This document shows positions 33,189 to 46,066 of a DNA stretch of 64,000 nt, one piece after another; within the stretch, counting starts at the first letter, position 1, and the number at the start of each line of letters is the position of its first letter. This DNA comes from Costus lasius (lineage: Eukaryota; Streptophyta; Magnoliopsida; Zingiberales; Costaceae): the NCBI GenBank assembly GCA_027563935.2, contig JANVAS020000222.1, forward strand, positions 5,146,001 through 5,210,000, given 5' to 3'. A model generated the notes under the pieces. That model was given only the letters and a program-made list of their open reading frames with translations, did no database searches and had not been told where the DNA came from. Both the position numbers and the translations under genes were made by a program.

Positions 33189-35017
33189 GGTGTTCGTTGC
33201 TGCAGGAATCTACAACAATGCAAGAACAGCAAGGTCAGTATCAATGTTTAGAATCAATCCAGGACTTAAGAAAGATTCTTTTCTCACTATTTTATCTGAC
33301 TGAAAAATCCATTAAAATAGTCCGAAAGAGTAACACTCTTTTAGTGAGATGGGATCCAGATTTCATACTTGGTCTCCGCGTCCCGCTCAGGCGAGATAAG
33401 ATGCACAGAGAGTACAAGCACTAATCTCTGGTAAGCAGTCCCTGCCAATCGCCAACCCGTGCGATTCCCCTTCATCTGGGCAATCCAGCAGACTGTGCCA
33501 ACTGAGTTGGTACCACACAGTCTCTGATCCCACAGATGGCTGCCTCCATGTGCTACCATATGCTCCACACATGTAGCCTACATGGTCAAGCTGACCCGAC
33601 CTACTCCCTGGACCACCACGTGCTATGCTGAGCAACGAGAAGCGATAAATCCCTTCTCTGTAACACGCAGGTGAAATCACACACCGTCTGAAGATAGATG
33701 GACGTGCCCACTGAGTGGGTTCAACACGGCTCCAACGATAGTCAGAACAGTGAGGTTTCGCGTCAGAAGGCATTACGTGCTTGATATTTTAGCGTTGGAT
33801 TTTAACGGTCTTTTATCTTCTTACTATCAGGCAAATCCTATGGCTATAGCAGAAGATAAATAACTCATGCAATTCTATTATTAAACAATAAAAAGAAAGC
33901 ATGGATCTTATGTGGTAAAAGCCCATAGAGCCTAAGTAAGACCTTAAATCAACTTAAGTCTTCACTTGCTCTTCTTGGGTCTTTTGCATCTCATCTGGTC
34001 CAACCCAGGGCCCTAGCGCTCAATGCAGCTCAGGTGCACCCACCAGCTGAATGCGCCTCTGCGATGTGTGCTTTTGTGCTCTTGTCTAATTAAAATACAT
34101 TTTAATCTATCTAGACAAGCTTGACTCGTAGGTCAATTATACAATAAATTCATTAAAATGTGATTCGCAGATCACAAAAATAATAATTTACCAGGCTCGC
34201 AGGCCCCAGCACAGCACACATTAAAAGGGCAACCCACATAAGATTAAATAAACAAACATCATGGCATCATTCAATCAACATGTGATCCATTACAAGAAAA
34301 TAAAATTTTGAAAACCCATTGGCATCAATTTTAATTTTCTTATGTGCCTTACAACCTTACAATGGTCCATTGATAGGGATCCACTCATCAATCTAGTTAG
34401 ATCCATGCCCTTACATGCACCAAGTCCTAACTGACTCGAGTTGACCTAATGGTCAACCATGCATGCGCCAAGGGCTGAACAGCCAACATGAGTTCTGGCA
34501 AGCGGGTGTGACCCCGGGCCTAACTTATGTGTGTTCACTGGTTGTCTCAACCAGACCTCGCTACACGCCTTTGATGCAGTTAACTTATAGCCACCTCGTG
34601 CTTGCGCACAGGTGCTATCTGGTCAACCCATCTAGGCTGTCAGATGGTCTGATCAGACTTAGTTGATCTATACTAGATGATGCTTTCAACCCCATCAACC
34701 CATCTAAGGGTTTAAAGTAGGGCCTTAGATCTAGATGAGGCGCGCAAGATCTTTTGTTTTGTCAAAAACAACATGTAAGAAGCGCCAACAAACATGCGCC
34801 ATCCATAACAATTGTAGAGTCCCCTTCAAGGGGGAGTGCAACTTTGACAAAAACAACAACAAGCACCAATACATGCGGCTAAGAGCAATAAACATCATGC
34901 ATGTTGTTTTTGCATCATAAATTTTTCATGAGCTTGCGCATGTAACCAACCATAGATCTAAGCATAAGTGTAAACATGGATCACACGAGCAAACATAATA
35001 GCATGGATAAAGCCGAC
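33189..35017 (-). other. E4 untranslated leader with an embedded LTR-tail-like segment
   Basis: This is the non-coding leader. The paired hairpins lie at 33498-33510 and 33707-33719. Unlike its relatives, 34811-34841 resembles the U5 end of a P-type LTR plus the bases leading into a PBS. Similar leader sequence lies on both sides (about 34760-34800 and 34841-34880). Confidence 0.78.
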
Positions 35018-35028
35018 CTCTGATACCA
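35018..35028 (-). other. E4 primer-binding site
   Basis: In element sense this reads TGGTATCAGAG, two bases from the 5' LTR at 35031. Confidence 0.9.
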
Positions 35029-35030
35029 AT

Positions 35031-36710
35031 TGAAGAAACCCCTTTCGAGAGGGGGGCGAAAACCCTAAGCATGGCGCAAATAAAATTTTGCATGCGGAAG
35101 CAAGGGTTTGATGATCTTTTGCATGCCATATGATCAACTATCATAGATTGAATAGATCAAGAGTAGATCATACCAATGCCATCGGTTTGGTTGGTGCCTT
35201 GGAAGCAAAGACGCAAGTGCTCCTTCTCCAAAGGTGACGCATACAACAAGTGAAGATGGCTTGCTCCTTTGAATCCTTTGTGCTAGCAAAGTGCTTCAAT
35301 GGGACCTTGTCGCGTGAAGGAGAGGATAGAGATGGCTTGTCTCGGCCGAATGCCTCCTCTTGTCGTCAACACACTCTCGTCTCCACGAGATTGCAAGCGG
35401 TCATCATCCAAGAGAAGCGTTGAGGCGTTTTTACAAAGTCGCCTTGATGACTTTCCAAAAATGGAATGACATGAAGTAATGCTTTGAAAACCGACCAAAA
35501 CGCTTAAGCATTGAACCAAGCGTTCACACACATGTGAACCGGTTCATGCTCAATCGATCCAATTGACTTTGGTCCAAAAAACCAAATCAAATCAGCCCAA
35601 GCCATGGTCTAGACCTCATTGAACCAATAGGTTCCAGATCTAACCGTTCATCTCCTGATGCTCCTGATCTTACCGATCTAGCATCATCTCTCTCGATCGA
35701 AGCTTACCGATCTCAAGCCCTAATCAATCAAACATGATCAGACCAGATCTCACTTACAATCAGAGATTAAATCCCTTTAAACTGAACCCAAACAATTCAG
35801 TCCACACGATCTGACTCAAGTAAGCCATATCATCAAATTGTGCGACCCTGAGGGTTTCCTTTAAATGTCGGTAACGATAACTTACGTTATCACGATCAGT
35901 GAGGGGTATCTAGCAACACATCACTGTCTCCCAATATAAAGGAAAGAGTCTTCCAAGACTACACCCAAACCACAGCACAAGTGTGAATCCACTTCACAAG
36001 GCATGCATGTTTCCTTTGCCACTGGATGTTCTTATTGGACAAGCGTGTCAAGCCTGTAGCTCCAATATGATGAGCATGATTAGATCAGATGCACATAGTC
36101 ACCTGGGTATGGCCATACACTTTCTCAATCATCTCATCTAGGGGGCCCCTATAGAACACCACACTCCTTCAACAAGGAGACGGCAATCCTCTATCTATCA
36201 CTAGTGCCCTAACCTGACTCATGATCATTATCCAAGATAGTCTATAACCATTATGTTTCAAATGATATTGAACTACCTCAAAACAATGACAATCATCATT
36301 TAGAAACACAAGTGATCTCAAGTCAGAGGACATGTGCCACTTGTTGCAATCAAGGATCATTCACATTGTGACAAGCAATTGAATGTCCTAGTAGGGTCTG
36401 TCCAGTACATCCAATGTACCCATGAGTCTACATCTTATTCCATGCTCGAAGCATCCTATAAGATTAGAACACATATTAGTCTCAATCATATCAAGGCTGT
36501 CTCATGTTCACCAAGATATATCGACTAAGGACATTTAGCATGTCAGCCTAGCTGAACAGCATTGAGACATTATTCAGAAGAACACACATTGCAGCAGATG
36601 ATGTAACAACCTGAATAATAACCATTGCCTTTATAAACACAAGAATGTATTACATGATACTTATACAATCCCAAGGCCTCAAACATTAGCCTTAAGGGCA
36701 TACCCCAACA
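35031..36710 (-). repeat. E4 5' LTR (1680 bp)
   Basis: It runs TGAAGAAACC to CCCCAACA on the plus strand. The palindrome GATAAC-TTAC-GTTATC lies at 35876-35891. The right TSD GCTGG follows. Confidence 0.93.
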
Positions 36711-36715
36711 GCTGG

Positions 36716-37455
36716 CCACAATGGATACATCTGTATTCCTTTGACCGCTTTACCTTTTGCTTTAGAGCCTTGTTGTAGCTCTTAATAGGGGCTTTGCCCT
36801 TCTTCCCCTTCTTCTTGTTCCTTGAAGGAAACATTAGGACAGAGGATGAAGGCTTTCCCTTCTCACGAGACTGAGTCTGCTCTGTAGTCAAGAGCATGTT
36901 CAGTAACTCTGCCGGCGTACAGTCGATCTTGTTCATATTAAAATTAATGATGAATGGATCGAAAGAGGCCGGGAGAGACTGCAGGATGATGTCTACAACA
37001 AGCTCCTGATTGATGGTGTGTCCCAGTTTCTCTAGAGCCTCCTTGTACCCAATCATCTTGAGTACGTGAGCTCCCACTGGACTCCCTTCAGTCAGTTTGC
37101 TCTGAAAGAAAAGTTTAGTCAAGTTATAGCGTTCAGTCCTTGCCTGTGCAGCATACAGCATCTTGAGATTTGCTATAATTTCTATAGCAGATAAATCCTC
37201 ATGCTGACGCTGAAGCTCTGGCGTCATAGACGCAAGCATAAGGCAAGCGACATCAATGCTATCATTGACATGCTTCTCATAAGCTTCCCGAACCGCCCTT
37301 GTGGCGTTCGCAGCGGGTTGAGGCGGTATTGCCGTCTCGAGGACATACAGTTTCCTCTCAGCCTTAAGAACAATCTTAAGGTGTCCGTACCAGTCTGAGA
37401 AGTTTGGCCCAGCAAACTTCTCCCTTTCCAGTAAGGATCGCACATTGAACGCTGT
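36716..37455 (-). pseudogene. gag-pol: E0 Gag-Pol, N-terminal part, start codon lost
   Basis: This encodes Gag up to the first half of the zinc knuckle (CIHCGQ), where E4 is inserted. The normal start context (ATG-AGC-TTC) reads ACA-GCG-TTC at 37447-37455, so the initiator is gone and no upstream in-frame ATG is evident. A small insertion (EQTQSREKGKP, where relatives have EETLKGKP) distinguishes this copy. If E4 is excised with one TSD, the frame joins that at 31540 without a shift. Confidence 0.9.
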
Positions 37456-39259
37456 GGTGTTCGTTGCTGCAGTAATCTACAACAATGCAAGAACAGCAAG
37501 GTCAGTATCAATGTTAGAATCAATTCAGGACTTAAGAATGATTCTTTTCTCACTATTTTATCTGACTGAAAAATCCAGTAAAACAGTCCGAAAGAGTGAA
37601 ACTCTTTTAGTGAGATGGGATCCAGATTTCATACTTGGTCTCCGCGTCCCGCTCAGGCGAGATAAGATGCACAGAGAGTACAAGCACTAATCTCTGGTAG
37701 GCAATCCCTGCCAATCGCCAACCCGTGCGATTCCCCTTCATCTGGGCAATCCAGCAGACTGTGCCAACTAAGTTGGTACAACACAGTCTCTGATCCCACT
37801 GATGGCTGCCTCCATATTGCTACCATATGCTCAATATGTAGCCTACATGGTCAAGCTGACCCGACCTACTCCCTGGACCACCACGTGCTATGCTGAGCAA
37901 CGAGAAGCGATAAATCCCTTCTCTGTAACACGCAGGTGTAATCACACACCGTCTGAAGATAGATGGGCGTGCCCACTGAGTGGGTACAACACGGCCCCAA
38001 CGATAGTCAGAACAGTGAGGTTTCACGTCAGAAGGCTATCGTGCTTGATATTTAACGTTGGATTTTAACGGTCCTTTTATCTTCTTACTATCATTCAAAT
38101 CCTATGGTGATAGCAGAAGAATAAATCATGCAGTTACAAAATTACTTAAACAGTAAATTGAAAGCATGAAGATCTTATGTGGTAAAAGCCCATTAAGCCT
38201 AAGTAAGACCTTAATTAACTTAAGTCTTCACTTGAGCTCTTCATGGGTCTTTAGCATTTCCTCTGGCCCAACCCGGGCCCAAGCGCCCACTGCAGCTCAG
38301 ATGCGCCCACCAGGTAAAATGCGCCTGTCCTAGAGTCGAACCCTAGACCTCCCACTGGTGAAGCCACTTGCTGCATGCGCCTCTGCCATGTGTGCTCTGT
38401 ACTCATGTCTGATTAAATTACAATTTAATCTATCTAGACATGATTGACACGCAGGTCAATTACACTTTATAAATTAATTAAAAATGTGATGCGCAGATCA
38501 CAATAATAATTTACAATAATAATCCAGGCACGCAGGCCCCAGCACAGCACACATTAAATTTTAGGCAGCCCACATAAGATTAAATAAACACTCATCATGT
38601 TATACAAACACCATGTGATCCATTCAAGAAAATAAAATTTTCAAAAATCCCATTGGCATCAATTTTATTTCCTTATGTGCCCTACTACCTTACAACGGTC
38701 CATTAATAGGGATCCACTCATTAGACCTAGTCAGACCCACTGCCCTTGCATGCACCAAGTCATAACCGACTTGAGTCGACCTCATGGTCAACAATGCATG
38801 CGTTAAGGGCTGAACGTCCCTCATGAGTTCTGGCAAGCGGGTGTGACCCCGGGCCTTAATCATGAGCGTTCACTGGTTGTCTCAATCAGACATCGCTACA
38901 CGCCTTTCTGCAGTCGACCAATAGCCACCACATGCTTGCGCATAGGTGCCATCTGGTCGACCCATCTAGGCTGTCAGATGGTCTGATCAGACTGTTGGGT
39001 CTAGACTGGACGATGACTTCAACCCTAATAACCCGTCTAAGCTTTTGAAGTAGGCGCTTAGATCTAATGAGGGGCGCGCAAGTAATGTTTTGAGAAAAAC
39101 TACAACAAGCGCCAAACATCATACATGCGCTAAATGTAAAACATACATCTATTTTCGCAAACTAGCATGTAGTTTCGCATGATGATAAAATTTAGATCTA
39201 CTAATAAGCGCAAACAAGGATCACAATAAGCAATCATATGAATCATACAAGGAACTATG
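37456..39259 (-). other. E0 untranslated leader
   Basis: This is the non-coding leader. Hairpins lie at 37764-37776 (loop changed to TAA) and 37972-37984. No gene is supported. Confidence 0.8.
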
Positions 39260-39270
39260 CTCTGATACTA
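39260..39270 (-). other. E0 primer-binding site, mutated
   Basis: In element sense this reads TAGTATCAGAG, where TGGTATCAGAG is expected. The second base, next to the tRNA 3' end, is changed (G to A). It is two bases from the LTR at 39273. Confidence 0.85.
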
Positions 39271-39272
39271 AT

Positions 39273-40953
39273 TGAATGTCCCACTAAGGGGGCGAAACCC
39301 TAAAGCATGCGCATATAAAACATTTGCATGGGCGGAATCTAGGGTTTCCTAGGATCGCATGTATGAACATAGATCAACTTAAAGATTGTATTGATCAAGA
39401 AGGGGATCATACCAATGCCATTGCTTGGATGGCGACTTGGAAGAAGAGGGCGAGCGGCTCTCCTCCAAAGGTGACGCATACAAGATGAGAAATGACTTTC
39501 TCCTTGTCGCTCCTTGTGCTAGCAAGGATCTCCAAGTCTCCTGATCGCTTGAAGGGAAGATGAGATGATCTCTTTGCTTTGTCAAGTCCTCTCCTTGGCG
39601 TCAAGACTCTCCCCACACGAGAGAAGAGAGGCGACAAGAGGTGAAGAGGCGAGAATAGGGCGTAACCACTTCGAAAGTGAGGCGTCCACGCTATTTTGGA
39701 AAACATAACTTCCAAAAATATCAAGCCACTACTTCAACGCAAGATGCGTTTACCCCAATCGCAACTTTCTCCCTTGACTTGAACCATGCGCTCACTTGAT
39801 GAGCCGGTTCAATTACATTTGGTTCAAAGACCAAATTAAACCAAGCATTAGTCTAGATCAATTTAAACCATAAGGCTCAAGATCTAACCATTCATCTCTT
39901 GATGCTCTTGATCTCATTGATCTAGCATCAATTCTCTCGATCGAAGCTTACCGATCTCAAGCCCTAATCAATCAAACATGATCAGACCAGATCTCACTTA
40001 CAATCAGAGTTTAAACTCCTTTAAACTGAACCAAAACAATTCAGTCCACACGATCTGACATAAGTAAGCCATATCATCAAATTGTGCGACCCTAAGGGTT
40101 TCCTTTAAATGTCGGTAACGATAACTTACGTTATCACGATCAGTGAGGGGTATCTAGCAACACATCACTGTCTCCCGATATAAAGGAAAGAGTCTTCCAA
40201 GACTACACCCAAACCACAGCACAAGTGTGAACCCAAGTCACTTGACATATGTGTTTCCTTTGCCACTGGATGTTCTTATTGGACAAGCGTGTCAAGCCTG
40301 TAATTCCAATATGATGAGAATGATTAGATCAGATGAACATAGTCACCTGGGTATGGCCATACACTTTCTCAACCATCTCATCCAGGGGGCCCCTATAGAA
40401 CATCACACTCCAATCAAGGAGACGGCAATCCTATATCTATCACTAGTGCCCTAACATGACTCATGCTCATTATCCAAGATAGTCTATAACCATTATGTTT
40501 CAAATGATATTGAACTACCTCAAAACAATGCCAATCATCATTTAGAAACACAAGTGATCTCAAGTCAGAGGAAATATGCCACTTGTTTGCATATAAGGAT
40601 TATTCACATTGTGACAAGCAATTGAATATCCTAAGTAGGGTCTGTCCAGTACATCCAATGTACCCATGAGTCTACATCTTATTCCATGCTCGAAGCATCC
40701 TATAAGATTAGAACACATATTAGTCTCAATCATATCAAGGCTGTCTCATGTTCACCAAGATATCTCGACTAAGGACAATACTGCATGTCAGCCAAGCTGA
40801 ACAGCATTGAGACATTATTCAGAAGTATACATATGGCAGCAGATAATGCAACAACCTGAATAACAACCATTGCCTTTATAAACATTAAGTTTATACATGA
40901 TACTGAAATAATCCCAAGGCCTCAAACATTAGCCTTAAGGGCATACCCCAACA
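39273..40953 (-). repeat. E0 5' LTR (1681 bp)
   Basis: It runs TGAATGTCCC to CCCCAACA on the plus strand. The predicted TSD GCATA follows at 40954-40958. It has a one-base insertion (CCTAAGTAGGG) relative to CCTAGTAGGG in the conserved LTR block of E1-E4. Confidence 0.93.
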
Positions 40954-43900
40954 GCATACATGATCGATCCTACTGCCGAAGCATAAGGAATTTGACTCAT
41001 GTCATCCCTCTCAGCCTGTGTTGTAGGACACTGGCTCTTTGAGAGAGTAAGGCCATGTCTCACTGGAAGGTATCCTTTCTTGGATTGCTCCATGTAGAAC
41101 CTCTCCAGTGCCTTATCAATGTAAGTACTTTGACTAAGGGCCAAGAGCCTCTTGGATCTATCCCGATAGATCCTCACGCCTAGAATATAGGCGGCCTCCC
41201 CTAAGTCTTTCATCTCGAAACACTTCCCCAACCATGTCTTCACAGCTTGAAGACTAGGGATGTCGTTTTCGATGAGCAGTATGTCATCAACATACAAGAC
41301 CAGAAAAATCACTAAGCTCCCACTGAATTTTCTGTATACACAGGCGTCATCTTCGCTTTTGATAAAGCCATAATCTCTCACGGCCTCATCAAATCGAAGA
41401 TTCCAACTTCGAGATGCTTGCTTTAATCCATAAATGGACCTCTTTAGCCTGCAGACCTTATTAGCCTCTGCAGGATGGATGAAGCCATCAGGTTGTGTCA
41501 TATACACATCCTCAGTCAGCTTCCCGTTAAGGAACGCTGTTTTCACATCCATCTACCATATCTCATAGTCATGATATGCAGCTATAGCAAGCAGAATCCG
41601 AATGGATTTAATCATGGCAACTGGCGAGAAGGTTTCATCATAGTCCACCCCGTGGACTTGTTTAAATCCTTTAGCCACTAGTCTACCCTTATAGGTAACT
41701 ATTTTGCCATCCATGTCTGTCTTCTTCTTGAAGACCCATTTACACCCTATGGGTTTTACCCCATCTGGCAGCTCAACCAAATCCCAGACTTGGTTAGCCG
41801 ACATGGAATCCATCTCAGATCTCATGGCGTCAAGCCATTTCTCAGAGTCCGGTCCACTGACCGCCTCATCATAGGTTCTAGGTTCATCCTCAATGATGAA
41901 GATCCCATCGTGTTGGGTCGGTAGCGACCCATACCTTTCAGGTGCACGACGAATTCTCCCAGACCTACGCGGGACCTGTGTCTGAGCCTCAGGTTGCCTA
42001 GCAACCGGTGCAGGTGGCTCAGATTCCATCTCTTTGTCTTGTGCTTGCACTTGGACCTCTTCCAAGTCAAACTTCCTCCCACTAACTTCTTTCATAAGAA
42101 ATTCTTTCTCTAGAAAGACAGCACCCCGAGCAACAAAAACTTTGTTCTCGATTGGGACATAGAAGTAGTATCCTTTAGTTTCCTTAGGATACCCCACAAA
42201 CACACACTTATCAGATCTAGGTTCTAGCTTGCTAGAATCCTGACGTTTGACATAAGCCTCACATCCCCAGATCCTGATAAACGTGAGATTAGGGCGTCTT
42301 CCACTCCATACCTCGTATGGTATTTTGGAGACACTCTTAGATGGAACATTATTCAGTATTAGAGAAGCTGTTTCTAGTGCATGCCCCCAGAATGATGAAG
42401 GTAGAGTTGCATGACTCATCATGGATCGAACCATATCCAATAAAGTTCGATTTCTCCTTTCAGACACACCATTCCATTGAGGTGTTCCAGGAGGAGTGAG
42501 TTGGGATATGATCCCACACTCTCTCAGATAGTCAAAGAACTCACCACTCAGGTATTCTCCACCTCAATCTGATCGAAGAGCTTTAATGGATCTTCCAAGC
42601 TGGTTCTCTACTTCATTCTTGAACTCCTTGAATTTCTCAAAGGATTCAGATTTATGTCTCATTAAGTAGACATAACCATACCTACTGAAGTCATCAGTGA
42701 AGGTAATGAAGTAGTTGTACCCTCCTCTGGCTTGTTTATTGAAGGGCCCACACACATCAGTATGTATGAGATCCAATAAACCTTCTGCCCTCTCACCAAT
42801 CTTGGTGAAGGGCGCCTTTGTCATCTTCCCTAATAAACAAGGTTCACAAGTATCAAATTCGTCCAAGGAACTTGAATCTAACAATCCATTTGCATGGAGT
42901 TGTTGGATGCGATTCTTGTTTATATGGGCTAATCGACAGTGCCATAGGAAAGCACCAACTGAACCACTCAGTTTGGTCCTTTTATTGCTTATGTTACAAA
43001 CAGAACTTTCCATATCCAAGATATACAGACCATTGCATAAAGTACCCTTCCCATAGAACATATTTGCAAATGAAAAAGAACAGGAGTTCTTATTTATTTC
43101 AAATTTAAATCCTTTCCTCGCCAAGCAAGGAATGGATACAATGTTCTTTGTTAGCGAAGGTACACAAAAGCAATTGTCTAGTTCTAATTGAAGTCCAGAA
43201 GGCAAGGAGAGAGTCAAAGCGCCTACAGCAACAGCAGCAACCTGTGCCCCGTTTCCAACGCGTAGGTCAATCTCTCCAAGCTGCACCGATCTACTTTTCT
43301 TGAGCCCCTGCATATTTGTACAAATATGAGCTCCACATGCGGTATCCAATACCCATGACATAGAAGTAGAAAGGTTGACTTCTGTAACATAAATACCTGA
43401 GCTAGAAGTTAAGGCCAAGCCTTTCTTCTCCTCACTCTGAAGTTGCATGCAGTCCCTTCTCCAGTGGCCCTGCTCGCCACAGTGGAAACACCTTTGTTCC
43501 TTTGACTTCTTCGCCCTTTTCTTCAGTGCTTTGGTAGGACCTCTGGCACTGCTCTTAGCACGTGCCTTACCCTTCTTCTTTATCTTCGTGGTCGCAGGGA
43601 CCAAAAGAACAGAATTGGGTTTGGTCTTACCCATCTCTCGCTCGGCTGTTTGGAGCATATTCATCAATTCCTCCCGTGTGCACTCAATCCGGTTCATATT
43701 GAAGTTGATGATAAACGGACTGAAGCTAGGGGGCAGGGAATGAAGAATAAGATCCACAACCAGCTCGTTGTCTATGGTGTGTCCCAGTCTCCTGAGATGA
43801 TCCACATTCCCAATGAGTTTGAGAACATGGGGTCTCATTGGTGCACCTTCAGACAACTTGCACCGAAAGACTGCTTTGGAGGTGTCAAATCTCTCAGTTC

Positions 43901-44231
43901 TAGCCTGAGCCTCGAACATCTGTATCAGACGAGTAATCATCTGAAAAGCGTTCTGCTCCTCATATTGCACCTGCAGTTCAGGTGCCATACTGGCTAGCAT
44001 AAGACATGCAACCTCCAAAGAGTCATCCTGATGCTTTCTATAAGCATCTCTGTCTGCCGTTCGGGCATTAGGCGGAGGAGCCGCAGGAAGAGGCTGTTCA
44101 AGGACATACAGCTTCTTCTCGAGCTTGAGGACTATCCTCAAATTCCGATGCCAGTCCATAAAGTTAGTTCCAACTAACTTATCCTTATCAAGGAGTGATC
44201 GCAGTGATAATCCGCCAGTGTTCGTAGCCAT
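40954..44231 (-). pseudogene. gag-pol: F Gag-Pol (second copia family), two nonsense codons, truncated by E0
   Basis: The frame starts at ATG (MATNTGGLSL, 44231). Gag ends in the zinc knuckle CFHCGEQGHWRRDC. Then come protease LDTACGAHIC, integrase HHCC and HTDVCGPF, a TGA at 42564-42566 (R of SDRGGEY, CGA to TGA), SERRNRTL, RT GCKWVFKKK, a TAG at 41553-41555 (Q of IWQMDVKTAF, CAG to TAG) and YVDD. The frame is cut at SIMYA by E0, so RNase H lies left of the window. No frameshift was found. Relative to family A the Gag N-terminus is longer and many residues differ, but the domain order is the same. Confidence 0.92.
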
Positions 44232-44385
44232 TGTTCTACAACACCCAAGAAGAACAGATTAGTACTACTTCGAATCATTTAAACTGGACTTGTTTTAAAT
44301 GACCATGGCTCCCACTATTTTATATTCGAATTGACAACCCACAAAGTCAATCGGGAAGTTTAAAACTTCCTAGTGAGATGGGATC
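44232..44385 (-). other. F leader, part adjoining gag
   Basis: This is the non-coding stretch between the F ATG and the solo LTR S. It ends in TAGTGAGATGGGATC, which matches the AGTGAGATGGGATC seen in family-A leaders at the same position. Bases 44381-44385 (GGATC) are the S TSD. Confidence 0.85.
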
Positions 44386-46061
44386 TGTTGGGGTATGCCC
44401 TTAAGGCTAATGTTTGAGGCCTTAGGTTTGTATCAGTATCATGTAATAAACTGTTATGTTTATAAAGGCATGGTTATTATTCAGTTAGCTACATTGTCTG
44501 CTGCAATATATGTTCTTCTGAATAATGTCTCAAAGCTGTTCAGCTAGGCTGACAGGCTATTAAGTCCTTAGTCGATATATCTTGGTGAACATGAGACAGC
44601 CTTGATATGGTTAAGACTAATATGTGTTCTAATCTTATAGGATGCTTCGAGCATGGAATAAGATGTAGACTCATGGGTACATTGGATGTGCTGGACAGAC
44701 CCTACTAGGATATTCAATTGCTTGTCACAATGTGAATATTCCTTGTATATGACAAGTGGCACATTTCCTCTGACTTGAGATCACTTGTGTTTTCTAAATG
44801 ATGATTGTCATTGTTTTGAGGTAGTTCAATATCATTTGAAACATAATGATTATAGACTATCTTGGATAATGAGCTTGAGTCAGGTTGGGGCACTAGTGAT
44901 AGACATAGGATTGCCGTCTCCTTGTTTAAGGAGTGTGATGTTCTAAAGGGGCCCCCTGGATGAGATGATTGAGAAAGTGTATGGCCATACCCAGATGACA
45001 GTGTTCATCTGATCTAATCATGCTCATCATATTGGAATTACAAGCTTGACACGCTTGTCCAATAAGAACAATCCAGTGGCAAAGGAAGTATGCATGCCTT
45101 GTGAGTTGATTCACACTTGTGTTGTTTTTGGGTGTAGTCTTGGAAGACTTATTTCTTTTATATCGGGAGACGGTGATGTGTTGCTAGATACCCCTCACTG
45201 ATCGTGATAACGTGAGTTATCGTTACCGACATTTAAAGGAAACCCTCAGGGTCGCACAATTTGATGATATGGCTTACTTAAGTCAGATCGAGTGGACTGA
45301 ATTGGTTAGGTTCAGTTTAAAAGGTTTTTATCTCTGATTGTAAGTGAGATCTAGTCTGATCATGTTTGATTGATTAGGGCTTGAGATCGGTAAGCTTCGA
45401 TCAAGAGAATAGATGCTAGATCGGTGAGATCAAGAGCATCAAGAGATGAACGGTTAGATCTGGAGCCTTAGGGTTTATTTGAGATCTAGACTTGATTGCT
45501 TGGCTTGATTGGTTCTTAAACCGAACCAAAATTGAACCGGCTCATGAAATGAGCGCATGGTTCAAGGTGTGGCGACATGTTCACTTGGCGTGAACGTTGG
45601 GGCGATGCGTGGTTGCTATTTTTAGTAACCATGATCTCCACTTGGAGATGGTTCACGACCGAATAGAGTGCTCTCTATTCTCGCCACTCGGTATTATTTC
45701 CTCTTAACGTTTTTCGTGTGTGGCGACGCTTTGACGTTGAGGAGGATTCGGCCAAGAGAAGAAATCATCATCTCCTTTCCTTTCCATTCGGCAAGACAAC
45801 CTTGGAACCTTGCTAGCACAAGGAGCACCAAGGAAGAAGCACATTGTTCATCTTGTGTGCGAGACTTTGGAGAAGAGGCGCTTGCAACTTTTGCTTCCAA
45901 GGTGCCATCTTGAAATGGCTATGGTATGAATTCGTTTCTTCTATTCAATCATACTAAAGTTGATTATATGACATATAAAGATCTTTTAGAAGCCCTAGAT
46001 TCCGCTAGAGACATTGTTGCGCCACCTATTAGGGTTTCAACCCCTTATGTGGGAACCTACA
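44386..46061 (+). mobile_element. S: solo LTR of a family-A copia element (1676 bp)
   Basis: It runs TGTTGGGGTATGCC at 44386 to CCTACA at 46061, with TSD GGATC on both sides (44381-44385 and 46062-46066) and no internal region. This is the product expected from LTR-LTR recombination. It lies in sense orientation on the plus strand, opposite to F. The palindrome GATAAC-GTGA-GTTATC lies at 45206-45221. The U5 end differs from every other LTR in the window. Confidence 0.93.
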
Positions 46062-46066
46062 GGATC

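Larger units (their letters stand above)
31541..36710 (-). mobile_element. E4: deletion derivative of a family-A copia element, nested in E0 gag
   Basis: E4 is bounded by TGAAGAAACC at 31541 and CCCCAACA at 36710, with TSD GCTGG (31536-31540 and 36711-36715). The 5' LTR, PBS, leader and gag-protease-partial integrase are present. Everything from mid-integrase to the last 31 bp of the 3' LTR is missing. Because the TSD and the outer terminus survive, the simplest reading is a normal insertion followed by an internal deletion of about 4 kb. Confidence 0.93.
1..40953 (-). mobile_element. E0: Ty1/copia element hosting E1 and E4, left end outside window
   Basis: This minus-strand family-A copia element begins left of the window. 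Its 5' LTR (39273-40953) ends in CCCCAACA next to GCATA, the predicted right TSD. The left end of the 3' LTR and the left TSD lie about 647 bp before base 1, because base 1 aligns to 39920 of the 5' LTR. The insertion point is inside F's reverse transcriptase/RNase H coding region. Two elements have inserted into it: E1 in its 3' LTR and E4 in its Gag zinc-knuckle codons. The two LTRs align without indels over 1034 bp, and I counted about five mismatches by eye. Coding is inactivated by loss of the ATG, one nonsense codon and the E4 insertion. Confidence 0.9.

Noticed and set aside
36679..37443. Reading the E0 gag fragment as starting at 37443 with a normal initiator.
   Set aside because: That codon is GTG on the minus strand. 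The family ATG position holds ACA, so there is no proper eukaryotic start.
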